Below, piece after piece: positions 10,024 through 21,639 of a DNA stretch of 64,000 nt. A program made the translations under genes and the position numbers. The notes under the pieces were generated by a model. The model was given only the letters and a program-made list of their open reading frames with translations. It searched no databases and had not been told where the DNA came from. The DNA comes from Kappaphycus alvarezii (lineage: Eukaryota > Rhodophyta > Florideophyceae > Gigartinales > Solieriaceae). Where the stretch lies: the NCBI GenBank assembly GCA_002205965.3, contig NADL03000146.1:124001-188000 (forward strand), in the 5' to 3' direction. The first letter of the stretch is position 1, and every line of letters begins with the position of its first letter.

Positions 10024-12502
10024 TCATTTCTGCCCATCAAGTTCGCTTAAGATCAAAGCAGGTCTAGTACTTCCGTACTGAGCGATGTGAAGTTGGCTGA
10101 AGTTTACCTGAAGCTCGTGATCGAATAGTCGTCTTCTATGAAAGTCGATGGAGGACAAGCTGCACTGCCTGCTCCCCACCGACAGCGAAAAGGGTTGTTC
10201 TAACTGTCCACATAAACCAGGCGGCGAATTAGTTCTGTTCACTTCTCCCATGTCATGGTATTCCCTCTCGTCTTCCGGATTATGCTTGCTACTTTCTTGA
10301 GTCTTCCTGTGAGTGGTGCTCTCTAATAGTTTCAAATTAAAACTCCCCCGACTTTTCCTACTACGATTGCATCTGCTTTCTGACATCCATTTCGGATCTT
10401 CTATCCCGTTAAGAGTGTAGTTGAACATGATCTCGGTTCCGGTCGGAAAGTCCCTGTCGGCGATTAGTCTCAAGTAACCGTTTCCTTGGCACCAGACATC
10501 TTGGGCCTTACAATTCCTCGACGGTGGGTCCAGTCCGTGGTTAGCGAATTTCACCTTGGATCCCAGCAAACGCCCATCTATCATCATATCCCTAACATCG
10601 AAAGCGAACGTGCGTTCGGTTACATCGCCGATGGCATTCACTCCGTCTGAAAATGAAAACGGGACTTGCGTTCCAAGGTAGACTCCTATCAAGTCCCCCT
10701 TTTTGATGTCTTCGGCAGCAAACAGGCCCATGCCCTCAACCGTGGACTTGCCAACAAAAGTTTTCTTGTGGTGCCATAAATCAAAGTTCCGGCACTTCAT
10801 CCGACTGGAATGCTTTTTAGAGTCGGGCAGCTGACAATCGCAAGGACAAATGTCGGGGCTGCACGTCGATTCATTGTTAATAGCAACCGCACGTATCGGG
10901 AGTACAAACGCCACCCGGACAGTTGCAGCCGTCTGGGGAGTACTCACATTCGTGCCTTTCCGTACAATTTGATTAGCTGAAGAAGAATAGGTGTGGCGCA
11001 CTTCGTTACAGCCACACACTGGCATGCACACTCTCGATTTCTGACAAATGAGCAATTTGCCGGCGTGCATGGGCCATCATGAACGCATGGAATAAATACG
11101 GCGTCTCCGAGATCTTCCAGCAATTCGTTGTCCTGACCGCTCGTCTTTCTAGCTGTTCGGAAGCTCTCCTTTTGCCCTGGCGGCATATCCTGATACGTTT
11201 CTCTTTGTCAGGCATTAATTTATCAGAATAGTCGGCAGAATCCCCAAGTGTCATCAAAAGACTGAGATTCCCTTTCTTTCCTCTTTTCGCGCCTCTCGTC
11301 TGACCATTTTCTAATCAATTCATGATCGCTCCTCTCGTTAGTTGCTCGACGCAGAATATCGGATGCCAGCCCACGACTAGCTTCAAGTTTGTCGTGGACT
11401 TGTATGCAAGTTTTAGATCCTATAATTATGGACAAGTTGCACGGATCATTGCCACACATCATTATCGCCTCCTGGAGCAAGGCATCTGATTCAAAATCCC
11501 ATTCAGTCACCGCGTCCTGGTGGTCCAGAACTCTTTCTCCCTCTGGAAGTAAAAAGCATTGATTCGAACAAGGAGAAACAAACCCAGACTCCAAGTCAGA
11601 CAGCGCAACTTCTTCGACTCATCTGGGATGCAACGGCGAGGCGCAGGACGCATATCATCGTGCAAATCGCAGGTAAACATGTGGCAATAAAAGCAATAAT
11701 GCTCCAATGCGCCTTGGGCACAAGTTAATTGGGGAAGGATATTCACTGCTCGATGGGGATAGTGTGAGGCTTCCCTGACCTCTTTTCCATATCTGTTCAT
11801 CTTCTGAATGGTGGCATTCCGTTTGCTCTTCTCCGTGTGCCTCAATTGGCGACTTTGTAAACAGCCCTGGCATGGTTTACACTGGGCATGTCAAATGCAG
11901 CAGACAAGGCCTTGAAAACGAAAGCATGATGGCCGTACTTGCGAACAATTCTGAGAGTGGCCTGACGTCGCGCGAAACGCAGACGCAATGTTTGCAGACC
12001 GTCCGGAGTCCTCAGGTGATTAGGAGTAGAATCGGTGCTCACAAAAATGTAGTCGTCGTTTGGTTCGCCGTCGCTGGGAATATCAAAGGCAGAGTCTTTG
12101 AGCTCAAGGTCATGCATAATGTTATAGGCCTTCATAGCAGATCCTCCTTGTCTGCGCCAAGGTATGGAACGTATGCCTCGTACGGAGTTTTGCAAGCAAA
12201 ATTTTGGCGAACGGGCACCCAGCGGTGTGCGGAGGTGGGGCCTCGACCTTGTCCATCGTGACATGGATATTGGAAGGAATCTCATAAGTGGCATTTGTAA
12301 CTTGATTTAAAACATTTTGCGGGATGTTGGTAGGAGACTCGATCGGCGAGAGACACGTTGCAGGTAACGACACAGGCGAGGTGTGGTTTGTCAAAGTTGG
12401 TGTTATGTCAGGATAAGGATGCAACTCAGCGAAAACCTGTTGCTGGTAGTTAAGAGCAGAGCGCACTTGCTCCTTTGCTGATTGCTTCTGTTCTCTATGC
12501 AC
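10024..12502 (-). CDS. E(z)-like histone H3K27 methyltransferase (PRC2 catalytic subunit)
   Basis: The domain series of Enhancer of zeste can be followed on the minus strand. A SANT-like segment has WDFESDALLQEAI and then GSKTCIQVH (about 11390-11510). A Cys/His pair region reads YCFYCHMFTCDLHDD (about 11640-11700). The CXC domain has CVHDGPCTPANC, HECEYSPDGCNCPGGVC and STCSPDICPCDC (about 10840-11090). The SET domain has GMGLFAAEDIKKGD, KVKFANHGLDPP and EIMFNYTL (about 10420-10750). E(z) methylates H3 Lys27 within PRC2 in the nucleus. Pieces lie in several frames, including inside CXC, which suggests sequencing indels. Oddities: the usual NHS of SET reads NHG, and about 100 residues follow the SET domain where animal E(z) proteins end. 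Start uncertain. Confidence 0.8.
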
Positions 12503-12614
12503 TCACCTACAAGCGAGCTGTATATGAGAGAATGTCATACATGTAATCAAATTGGTTAGCGTTTGGTATCGTCAAGGGGGGAATAAGGTCCATGGTGGGT
12601 AAGTAGTGGAATTC

Positions 12615-12851
12615 TTACTTTGCTGCATTGATAATCTCCTGATTTGTAAGGTCGGGGAGCTCTAGAAAGAGGTCAGGACTCGAAAGCATGCCTGATGAAG
12701 AGATGGCGCCCGTTTTGGGAATCACATGCTGTGGTAAAGTATCATTTGCGGAAGTGTCAACGGCGGCAGCAGCATCGGTCCTGCGGTATCTGGAGCGAGA
12801 TGATGATGCCGCAAGATGTCGGTGGTGGTGTGTATGGGCGGAGTCCTCCAT
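12615..12851 (-). CDS. Possible first exon of the E(z)-like gene
   Basis: A 78-codon ATG-started frame (MEDSAHTHHHRH and on) lies just upstream of the E(z) gene on the same strand. It ends at GCAGCAAAGTAAGA, a good 5' splice site, and acceptor-like sequences (TATACAG, CTTGTAG) occur about 100 bp downstream at 12510-12525. Simple joining does not keep frame, so either an indel lies here or this is a separate short gene or leader. Confidence 0.25.
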   Translation of the reverse strand: MEDSAHTHHHRHLAASSSRSRYRRTDAAAAVDTSANDTLPQHVIPKTGAISSSGMLSSPDLFLELPDLTNQEIINAAK

Positions 12852-13558
12852 CTGTAAAGATCAAATCTAGGCGAGTGGGGAAACATTCAGGATCAACTCA
12901 CCAATCCGGGTGGACACAGTCAAGCTACGCGATGGCCAGCTTCACCCTACGGTTGCCGACTTGATCCTTAAATGACCCCAGTCCGCGATATTCTATGAAA
13001 GGCCAATGCCTCTTACGGACTCAAAAGTCCAAATTTGAATGACTGGACATTTAAAGAAAGGTAAAAATAATTAAAAATCTCGGACTATATAATCTGTAAG
13101 CTCAGACATATTTTTTAATCAGCCAGAAACAGTTATATCAGCATTTTAACTGTAATGTACGACGTAGTACAGATCAAGTGCAGTACCCCCTATTGGCAGA
13201 TTTAACCGTTTCCAATGGAAACGGTTAAATCTGTGGAAACTTTCCACCACCACGAAGAGCTTAAAGTTTACCCGATTGTTTCTCCTGCCCTACTGCTCCA
13301 TTCGTGACGTCTACTTGATAAATTATAGGGTTTGTAAGATTCGAGGAAAAATGGCACATTCTGGCCGGACTTTCGCGAATAATTTAGTTCAATTTATTCT
13401 TTACGGTAAAGTAGGTGCAGTTCCCTGCGATAATAGGCCCCCTATATCACTGCCCGGTTGTAGAATTTGACCCCTAAACACGGCCATAAGATGGCGGACC
13501 CAAGTTTATGGACCAGGCACTGTCAAGACAATACAGTACAGTACTGTACAGTGCAGAC
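12852..13558. other. Intergenic, no gene seen
   Basis: Upstream of the E(z) gene. It contains the hairpin at 13197 and a GTACAGTACTGTACAG cluster at about 13530-13555 that abuts the next repeat. No coding sequence is supported. Confidence 0.5.
13197..13233. repeat. Perfect 17-bp hairpin, 3-nt loop
   Basis: CAGATTTAACCGTTTCC is followed by AAT and its exact reverse complement. A second short palindrome (GTGGAAA-C-TTTCCAC, 13233-13247) follows at once. Role unknown. Confidence 0.85.
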
Positions 13559-13885
13559 CAAATCACACAACTCAATCCGCAACGTCCTCGCTTAATACAT
13601 ATGTACAGTATGTACACTGTACTGTACAGTAGTACAGTCCATGTAAACTACCGTATTTGCTGTAAATGAGTAAGAGCATCTCCACGGGCCTGAGTTCAAA
13701 TAATCAAATAGCCAATTATATCATATTTGATAATTTGATTAAGATTTAGTCCGTTCCCACGGATAAAATTCAAAAGAGCAAAGAGCTTTTCATTTTTGCA
13801 AAGAGGTAAAATTGGGAGGCATATCAGTCCAATTTGCCATGTCGCTGCACGTGGCCGACGTGAACCACCCGGTTAGCTCTTAGCT
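13559..13885. repeat. End-conserved repeat, copy 1
   Basis: The first 33 bp (CAAATCACACAACTCAATCC and on) match the start of the copy at 16523 with one mismatch. The last 40 bp (TGCACGTGGCCGACGTGAAC and on, from 13846) match its end with about seven mismatches. The interior is AT-rich and unlike copy 2. It looks like a non-autonomous element whose ends only are conserved, or a MITE carrying a different interior. Confidence 0.6.
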
Positions 13886-14924
13886 GCGATATAATAGGAT
13901 CCTGCAGCGGACACCCGTTTTACTGATACCAAAAAGTTCTACGCCCGAATTTACCACTGTTCCAAGTGCTGGCCATTGTTTGCCTTGTTCCGCGACCACG
14001 AAGGCGGTTCGTGAGAAAACGAACTGGAGGATTCAGCACGCAATCGGAGTCGCGCATTATATTGACCTCTCGCCCGAGAACACATAATTCAACAGCACCA
14101 TCCAACACAAAGGCTGCCAATGTCCGGGGATACAACTATGCCTCCGAAGAGGACTGTGGTCTTCCTCGCGCATGTATACAAGTATCAGATGATCCCATAT
14201 CTGGCGCGGAACAGAAAGCGGATAAGTTCCACAAGAAAGAATGAGCGCGATGCAATGATTTCAAACCTGCCTATTTGCCTCTTCGTCCGCTCGCTTCATT
14301 CAAGACGAGAGTTAAGTTTATTGTGAAGCAAATTGTGTGCATCTCTACATTTTATAGCACTGTTGTAGCATCGAAGCCAACTGGTGTAAACACAGATGAC
14401 TTGTATCACTTAAAAAGGCTCTTTTCAATATAAAAATCAAATATCACCTATAAGATCGCCAAAAACATTATAGATTCTCGGCGCTTGGACCATACTACGG
14501 ACACATGAAAAGTGTCTTGCTGGAAGCTCATCTGGACCTAATAGTGATGAACGTAACATTGAAGCTGCGAAGGATGAATCTCAAAAGGTCGTGGACACAG
14601 CCTCAACATCTGTACTAGGCACCATGCAGGAAATTGTTACTTACAATTCCCGATTCTCTGGTAAACTGCTAGGTCGCAGAAAGATAAAACAAGAAGCAGG
14701 AAAGCATTTATATTCTGCCAAGAAGATAAGGATTGCCTAACGGGCTTTACAATTTCAGGAGTCTCGCAGCCTTTCCCTTACTCGTCACGCTGAAAAAAGT
14801 TTTACTCAACGGAACTGGCGGTTCTTAATCCGTAGAAGCTATAAATTACTTCAAATTGATGCAGACAGAAGCAATAAGCGCATTGCAGCAAAGAGTAGCG
14901 GCTGGTGCAGCAAATTAGGCTTTT
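13886..14924. other. No recognised gene
   Basis: The plus strand has a stop-poor but ATG-less stretch at about 14520-14990 with SRFSGKLLGRRKIKQEAG-type sequence. No family was recognised. It is probably transposon debris between the two end-conserved repeats. Confidence 0.35.
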
Positions 14925-16465
14925 TTATAGCTGGAAACAATGATACAATGAACCGTGTGAACGAAAACGGTGGTGACGAGAAAGGTGAACAGCAATAATT
15001 CGTAAAGTTGCTTTTTGACGATAATGAAATTTGAATACGTTTTTAGCTATTACCCGATGGTGGTAGTATTCATCTTGCTGATTTAGGTATGCATTCACCT
15101 CACATAAAGCATCCAAAGTTCCTGGTACAGATACGGTTGTCCCTGAAAACCGCAACCATCCACCCCACATAGGATTAGCTACGTGTCGTGTTTTGATAAA
15201 GTCATCATCGCAGTTTTCTTTGTCGTTCAACGAAAGCCAACCTAGATCCTCTACCATCACATAACTAAAAATTATACAGTATTTCATTACCTCCTTCATG
15301 TTTTACTTAGGCCAAAAGCGTGCTGGATGAGCAATTATATTCTATTTACTCAGCAGCGCGCGAAAGGCTCTCTCAAAGTCTTTGCGAGCACATTCTTGTT
15401 TTCTTGCCAGACATTTTTTTCTTTTTCGAGGGAAAAGTAATGTTTGAGCGAAATTGGGTTATTTGGTGTAGATTTCATCTGCCAGTCAGTATGGTCTTTT
15501 TTGGTCTCATGACTTATGACATATTCCATTACAGGAGGGTAAGTACCTACAGCAGTTTTAGCAGTCAGTTTTAATGCTTCTACAACATTAATATCGTTTC
15601 CTGATCATGGCATACCAAAGAACGCATATCATGTCCGTAGAGATTGATCACATATTGCTACCAAGTAACAGCAGTTTTACATTCCTTCCCCTGATACTTT
15701 CCGTGCCAAAATGGGGACATTTCGTCCAGTCCCGCTTATAGTAGTCAATAGTATCGATCATTCCATGGAATTCTATAGCGGCAGATCTAGGATTCCCCCG
15801 CTTTGTATGCTCATCGTTCGGTTCTCGCAAATACTCAGGCCCGAATCAGTGATTCACAGAACGTACGCACTGCTGAAAGCTTAATAAAACGGTGGACTCT
15901 CCCTTGTTAAATATTTTATCAACGCAGCAGCGGCTGTTCCATATGGAACCATTCTAAAACCCGCAGTTGCCTTCTGATGAGTATTCAGGCTAATCTTTCC
16001 AGTTCAATCCCATTCTGGGGGACGAAATCACCATATGCAATGATATTGCGAAGATTTTCTGAAACAAAGCGCGTGAAACTCTGACGCTTAGTTGAAATGT
16101 GGCATAACCATATGTGGGAGAACTGGAAAAGTAGTGAAGGTGAAGGCGATTGCTCGTTTGTACTGCACGGCGATCAATATCAGATGCTTTGCCGGGAACT
16201 GATCCTCCCAACAGCGAATTTCTTCTTGATCAGTGCTTGATTCTTCGAGTATACCGGGAACATGATCCACTATAGCCTCTACAGCCTCCTGCCACCAGCC
16301 TTCCTTGTCCATCTTCGGGGTATTAGGCGAAGGAGCCCTCTGGAGATCATACAAGAATGAAAAGATCACTGCAATGGTGGTGAAACCAGGGTTGTGAACA
16401 CCAAACATGCAAATAGCCAAATGACAAATTTTTGAGCCGACCAATGAAATTACTTCACTTGTCAA
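14925..16465 (-). pseudogene. Decayed minus-strand coding debris, family not recognised
   Basis: Several minus-strand stretches look protein-like but are in different frames: GMIDTIDYYKRDWTKC at 15648-15830, VVEALKLTAKTAVGTYPPV at about 15540-15590, and DALCEVNAYLNQQDEYYHH at 14925-15299. The last two are reminiscent of the tail of DDE transposases. They might be the 3' part of the piggyBac-like gene at 17130-18109, split by the repeat at 16523-17088. I could not show continuity, so no function is assigned. Confidence 0.3.
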
Positions 16466-16522
16466 GAAAGTCTGCTACTTTATCATTTTGGAGTCTTGAT
16501 CGGTGGAGATTCTCTAATCAGA

Positions 16523-17088
16523 CAAATCACAGAACTCAATCCGCAACGTCCTCGCCTATCATGTGTTCCGCGCCGCATGCTTGGGCTAGGACTTCGAGAC
16601 CCCGCTGCTAATCCTGGCACCGATCGACGACCATCATATCTCCTTTTCCACCCCCTCTTCCTCCTGTTGCATCCCGGGAACGACATATTGCCTGTGACGT
16701 CACCGTTGTCTCTGAGTACAATTCGTCTTTCGTCAGCAGCGACGAAATCCGCTGCACGTGCCGCTGCTCAGGCCCACCGACGCAAAATCCAGGATCTCGA
16801 CCGCAAGCTCTCCGCCGCCTGATACCTCACGCGGAAAATTCTCGCGACTCGGGTTTCCGTATTCAATCTGTCGCCTTCGATTCACTCGGTACGCCATCAC
16901 CAGACACATTCTGGTTTACCTAAGAGTACATACCATGCATTGAGCCCGCTACCGTTCAACTGCGGCTACGGTTCGCACACGATCTACCAGCGCATCAGTT
17001 GTGCTCTGTGGTCATCGGTGGCTATAGACATCATCAATCGGGCTCCATTGCACGTGATCGACGTGAACAATCCAGTTAGATCTTAACT
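16523..17088. repeat. End-conserved repeat, copy 2
   Basis: It shares its first 33 bp and last 40 bp with the copy at 13559-13885, in the same orientation, but has a 566-bp span with a different, GC-richer interior. The interior includes a plus-strand frame ending in AAAQAHRRKIQDLDRKLSA (about 16760-16820) of unknown origin. It may have inserted into the piggyBac-like transposase gene. Confidence 0.6.
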
Positions 17089-17129
17089 AAATAGTCGGTC
17101 AGTCAGTGTACACTTCAGAGACATAATGA

Positions 17130-18109
17130 TTACAAATGAGTACAATCTTGATACTCTAGCGATTCGAGATCTACGGCAGTAACCGAAAACCTGAACAGCA
17201 GCACTTTTCCAGAAGATGACATGGATATTCGGTCTGTTACCAGCGCATAATATCCTTGAGGGTAAACAGCAATGACAAAACTCGGAATTTCTCTTTCCCC
17301 GAATAAGGAAAAGAATCCGGTAGAAGAGTGATATGTGAGGAGTAACATGTACTGTATCGCTTGACAGTTCACTCTAATCGGCCACTCCTTATCCTCAAGT
17401 TCTTCTCTAATTGCAGATCATCCTGACTGCATCGGTTGTGAAGGTCAATCATGGCGCATTTCCAATATTCCATCTCCTATATCTCAGGAATATCCATCTC
17501 CGAACTCACGAGTATAGCGTGACCATCAGCAGATATCCATCTTTTCATGTAAATAGGATTGCCTCTCCTCGTAATACCAACTGTACTGACAAAATATTAT
17601 CTTTCGCGGTCCACCCACATAGCTGTAGCAAAGTCTTTTCCATTATCTGTCATCGGAACGAGTGAAAACGTTTCTTCACAGGTCAGAACTTCACGCTCAG
17701 AACGAAACTTCATAGGATATCTTTTTTGTATCCGTTTTGACAACACCAATGTACCGTAGACCCTATAAACCAAAACATCAGCTGCTTGTACAGATAATGA
17801 AAGTAAATCAGCATTAACAACCCTATTTGATCCAAACAAAGGCTCTACTAGGTTCATTAGCTCCTTATACCTTATTAAAACTGCCCTTTTGTCTTCAATT
17901 TCATCTTCTGCTGACTTACAAATTTTTGTACAAAGCCTGATTCCACTCTTTTTGCAAATTTTCCGGTTTTCTATCCACGGCCAAATAGTGAGGAAGACTT
18001 TTCCAATCCATCTTCCTCCTATTCCATAACAACCTGGCATATTTTCATCCACACAGATGCGATTAGCCGGTTTGACATTTAGAATTGTATGATTATTTAC
18101 CGCATCCAC
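17130..18109 (-). pseudogene. piggyBac-like transposase remnant (DDE_Tnp_1_7)
   Basis: The minus strand shows the later part of a piggyBac-type DDE domain. VEPLFGSNRVVNADLLS (about 17800-17850) matches the 'v-l-gsgR-VvtDN--TS' block, with Asn-Ala-Asp replacing the usual DNF. YGTLVLSKRIQKRYP (about 17725-17770) matches the 'GTvR-NRk--P' block. MWVDRER, then YFVSTVGITRRGNPIYM (about 17545-17600), matches 'W-DrR-V-fLST'. Such transposases cut and paste at TTAA. The frame is broken by stops after 17600, and a further minus-strand stretch at 17130-17372 is unrecognised. The N-terminus and the terminal Cys-rich domain were not found. Confidence 0.6.
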
Positions 18110-18114
18110 TGAAC

Positions 18115-18478
18115 CGATAATGAGGCCCCATCGCCTTATTGGGATTTTGATATCAGCCTTACATCACTGAAAGAAATGTACCTGAGAAGGCCTTCAACCC
18201 GGCCTCTGGGTAGAATGCGTCCAAATTTTTGATTCTTTGATAAATACGGATTGCAATCTTGAACTCCATAGATATCTTCTGTCGCTACATTCTAACACAT
18301 ATAATGTTAGGCTTAATTAGAAATATCTCCCGAATATTCAAAAGTTTTAAACTCACTTTTCTTAAATTGATCTCTTTTTAAAAAGGACCCCTGTATAAAA
18401 ATTATTGGGTTAGTTTCCAATACTTTTTCGGTTGTTAAAAGTTATACCACTCGTCATACATTTATTGCCACCACTGTA
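18115..18478. other. No gene seen
   Basis: AT-rich spacer between the piggyBac remnant and the Tc1 element. It ends in CACTG and the TA target dinucleotide at 18477-18478. Confidence 0.5.
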
Positions 18479-18585
18479 CAAGTGCTGTTCGACGCCATGA
18501 AACACCCCGCGCAACCGTTCATACACCATCAAGACCTTTAAAAAAAATTAATGCTCACTGTACTCAGCGCAAAACGGAACAATAG
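18479..18585 (+). repeat. Tc1 element left terminal inverted repeat
   Basis: About 100 bp, running from CAAGTGCTG through TCATACACCATCAAG to CACTGTACTCAGCGC. It matches the right end in reverse complement with several substitutions. Confidence 0.85.
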
Positions 18586-18939
18586 AATCTTCACATGTGA
18601 TATTACGAACATATATTACTGTACAGTGACGACAAAACTTCAACCGGGGGGGTTTGGAGTCATAGAGATTCGGTGTGAAAGTCAAGTCCCTGTCAACTGC
18701 GCAGGCGACAACCTTTCTCTGTCCACTTCATCACAAAACTAGCCCAGTCCTCATCTACATCAGGCCCCGCAGGCACTAGTTGCCCCAAGAAGAGCGCGCT
18801 CAAGCCTCCGCTCTGCACAAAGCTAGACACAGCATTTCAGCCATTTCTGGATGGCGTAAACGATCCCAGAAAGTTGTTTCTGCGTTTTCAAGGCTCCAAG
18901 TAGAATTCAAACAAAAATAAGAGCTCTAATCTCAAGAAA

Positions 18940-19740
18940 ATGACTATGAGAGACGAGAAGAGGCTGATTCGTGAAGTATCAAATTCATCGCTCACATCTC
19001 GAGCACTCCGGTACTGTCTTCAGCTGCCGGTTTCGGCGATTCAGACACGTAAATATCCTAACAATTATGTGCAGCTGCGATCTCAACTTTTTTTAAGAAT
19101 TCGGTCCTTGACTGATCAACACAAACTTGCTCTGCTAGAATGGGTTAAAAAATATTTTCAGAGGTGATGTAATTTTGGGATATCCAGGCTATTCACTGGC
19201 GAAGAACGTTTTAACTTTGATGGCCCTGATGGTCTCTAGTACTACTGGTATGATCTTCTCAAGGAACTGATATGTTATATCCAAGCGGTAGAATCGTGAA
19301 AATGGCATCATGGTTTGGGCTGGATTTTTTGCTCATGGGAAGACAAGTTTGTTTCAATTTAAGGTCAATTTAATCACAGATCGTGAAATTCACTTGATAG
19401 AGACTAATTTTGACTTGGACGGAAGAGAAAATGCCTGTAAATTGGAAATCTCATCAAAATAATGCAATGACGTACTCGACTAGTGGACTCGTTTAAAAAA
19501 GTAATTCGTGATAAAGAGTGGCCTGCACGCTCTCCTGACTTGAATTTCATTGAAAACTTGTATATAACCCTAGCAAGGGCTTTTTACTTCAATGAAAGGC
19601 AGTTTTAGAAGCTAACGTACTTGATGGAATGCATTGAGGGTGTTTGGAAATCTTTAGCTGCAGAGGTAGCGGAAATTTATTGAAGTCTATGCACAAGCGT
19701 AACGGTGGAGGTTCTCATGCGTCAGGGATGGTTTATTGAC
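18940..19740 (+). pseudogene. Tc1/mariner transposase, inactivated
   Basis: The N-terminal helix-turn-helix is seen (DEKRLIREVSNSSLTSRALR). The catalytic part can be followed through stops: FTGEERFNFDGPDGL near 19200-19245, VWAGFFAHGK-like sequence near 19310-19350, QNNAMTYSTS near 19455-19485, WPARSPDLNFIENL near 19520-19560 and LARAFYFNERQF near 19570-19605. In active Tc1 enzymes the first Asp is in 'F-DE--F' and the second in 'QDNA-CH'. Here they are Gly and Asn, so both catalytic aspartates are lost while SPDLN-IENL is kept. Confidence 0.88.
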
Positions 19741-19894
19741 TACTCAGGACTAATGGAGACTGTAAATCTGGCCTAATAGTGCAAAAACGGTTCACTGTTC
19801 TATGACCCCAAACACCCCCTCTCATTGAAGAGCTCGGATTACTCTGCAGAAACCTACGTCCTTGATATCAAGTGTGACGTTCGTACGGTAGGGT

Positions 19895-19995
19895 TGCTTT
19901 TAGCGCCTAGTACAGTGGGCATAATTATTTTTTGAAGGGGTTTTTCGTGGTGTATGACGGGTTGGGGGGTTTTGTATGGCATCAAGCAGCACTTG
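19895..19995 (-). repeat. Tc1 element right terminal inverted repeat
   Basis: Reverse complement of the left repeat, ending in CAGCACTTG before TA at 19996-19997. Confidence 0.85.
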
Positions 19996-20403
19996 TAGTA
20001 CAGTCTTGTACAATACAGTACATCATTTTTCTACAGCAATTAAGTTATAAATATGTTAAATTTGGTGGAATGATTGGAAAATTATGGGTGAATATGATAA
20101 GGGGGCTTTGACGTGGCTGTGATCCACAACTGGAAGCAAGTCACGCTGTCACGTCTGCATCTCGGGCACATTTGCATCCACTGCGCTGTAAGCCACTCGA
20201 GATAAGGCCAAATTGGCAGCTTACCGTTGATCAAGGACTTGATCTGCGATCAGAACCCGTCGAACAGATCTATATAACCGAAAACTTGGAAATCTTAGCT
20301 ACAACTTCTGGTCCCTCAAGTCGTCGCTTGTTCTCATCCTTCGAACCAGCTCCAGGCGAATCACCGTCTAGGTCGACATTCACACAACACAACAACCTTA
20401 CCA
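19996..20403. other. No gene seen; leader of Gypsy element 2
   Basis: It contains AGTACAGTC/CAGTAC motifs at 19998-20030 and then sequence leading to the gag start at 20404. No LTR partner was found downstream of element 2. Confidence 0.4.
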
Positions 20404-21290
20404 TGTCTGATACCGAATTCTACTCTGCTGCATCAACCGGTTCCGTATTGACGCCCTTGAAAACAAGTTTTCCACCCTCGAGAATCAACTCTCTGAATTC
20501 TTCAATTTGCTCAAGAGTGGTGCCGGTCCTTCCCCCCTAGCCGCTCCCGCCGCTGGGCCCTCCGCTGGCGCATATCAGCCTCGGATCCCGCAGATCACGC
20601 CACGGCCGCCACTGAGGCCTTCAAGGTTGGGCAACTGCAGTTTTCACTGCCACCCTCGATTGCCGAGCAGGTGGGTAAAACTTTCGCTAATCGGCAAGCT
20701 TACGCCTCCACTGGTAAGCTCAACAAGTTCTAGAAACCTCTTACCGTCGCTCCGTTTCCCGCAAAGAGGTTCATTCCGGAACCAGAAGTTCTGTTTGCAC
20801 GCATCAAGACAGCCTAACAAAGGGACGGGTGGGAAGCTGAAGCCCTCTGAAACGTGAGAAATAACTGTGATAACGCCCTCGCCAGTGCCCATCAGTTACC
20901 GAGGCCCTTGCTGCTAAGGACGTCCAAGTCTGTACCGAGTCCTTCGCTGCTCTACAACACTTTCTTAAAGATTCCTATTTCAAGGTATTGGAACGAGTTT
21001 ATTTCTTCACCGACTCTTTGGAATCCAGTAAATCAGAGGCTATTCTTCTCCATAAGTACCTCAGAGAAGACGACTTCCCTTACGCGTCTGACCTGTACCT
21101 ATCTACCAAACAGAAGTTTGCAGAGCTCCGTTCTCAAGCTTACGCAAAGGAGTTCAATAAGCAACAAGCCGCCGGGAACCGCCGCCTTCCGAAAAGACCT
21201 GGAAAGAACCAGTCTGGCCCGGCCGAAAAACTTTGGAACCCTGGTGGTGCCTCTGGGCTTCTTGATGGTACGGAACGCGCCATTTGACAC
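20404..21290 (+). pseudogene. Gypsy 2 gag-like region
   Basis: An ATG at 20404 opens MSDTEFYSAASTGSVL. A second frame further down gives a helical capsid-like part (YFFTDSLESSKSEAILLHKY, then DDFPYASDLYLSTKQKFAEL) and a basic tail (NRRLPKRPGKNQ). The frame changes at least twice. The assignment is by position upstream of RT and by composition; no zinc knuckle is present. Confidence 0.5.
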
Positions 21291-21639
21291 TATTAGTGGC
21301 AGCCCTGCGCTCGAATCCATGCAAGCAAATTTGGATTACGGGAGCAGCAGGTCCCTTGGCGGTTGAGAGGAAGAAGGCTCTTTTACCGCTACGAGGCGGG
21401 CCCCAGTGATTGATGGGATGCGTACTGACAGTGAGGAATTCACATCCCCTGGAGAATCGGATGGAGAGCAGTTCCTGCATCGCCCCCTTCAGAATGAGGC
21501 GGCAGCGATGGTGGGTCGAACACCGAGCATGAATTGGTGCTGGCGATCAAAACAAGGAACCATATGAGCCTGATTTAGAGGGGCTGCGCTGGAGGAGCGG
21601 CCCACTGAGGAAGATGAGGAAGCGGATATTTCCGCAGTT

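Larger units (their letters stand above)
18479..19995 (+). mobile_element. Tc1/mariner element with both ends, transposase dead
   Basis: Long inverted terminal repeats starting CAAGTGCTGTTCGACGCC (left) and CAAGTGCTGCTTGATGCC (right, reverse complement) bound a 1517-bp segment flanked by TA on both sides (18477-18478 and 19996-19997). TA duplication is the mark of Tc1/mariner insertion. Repeats of about 100 bp are longer than in classic Tc1 but seen in related families. The internal transposase gene is full of stops, so the element could move only if another copy supplied the enzyme. Confidence 0.9.

Noticed and set aside
13660..13830. Plant-type MITE starting GAGCATCTCCACGGG
   Set aside because: The start resembles a common MITE end, but no matching inverted end was found downstream.
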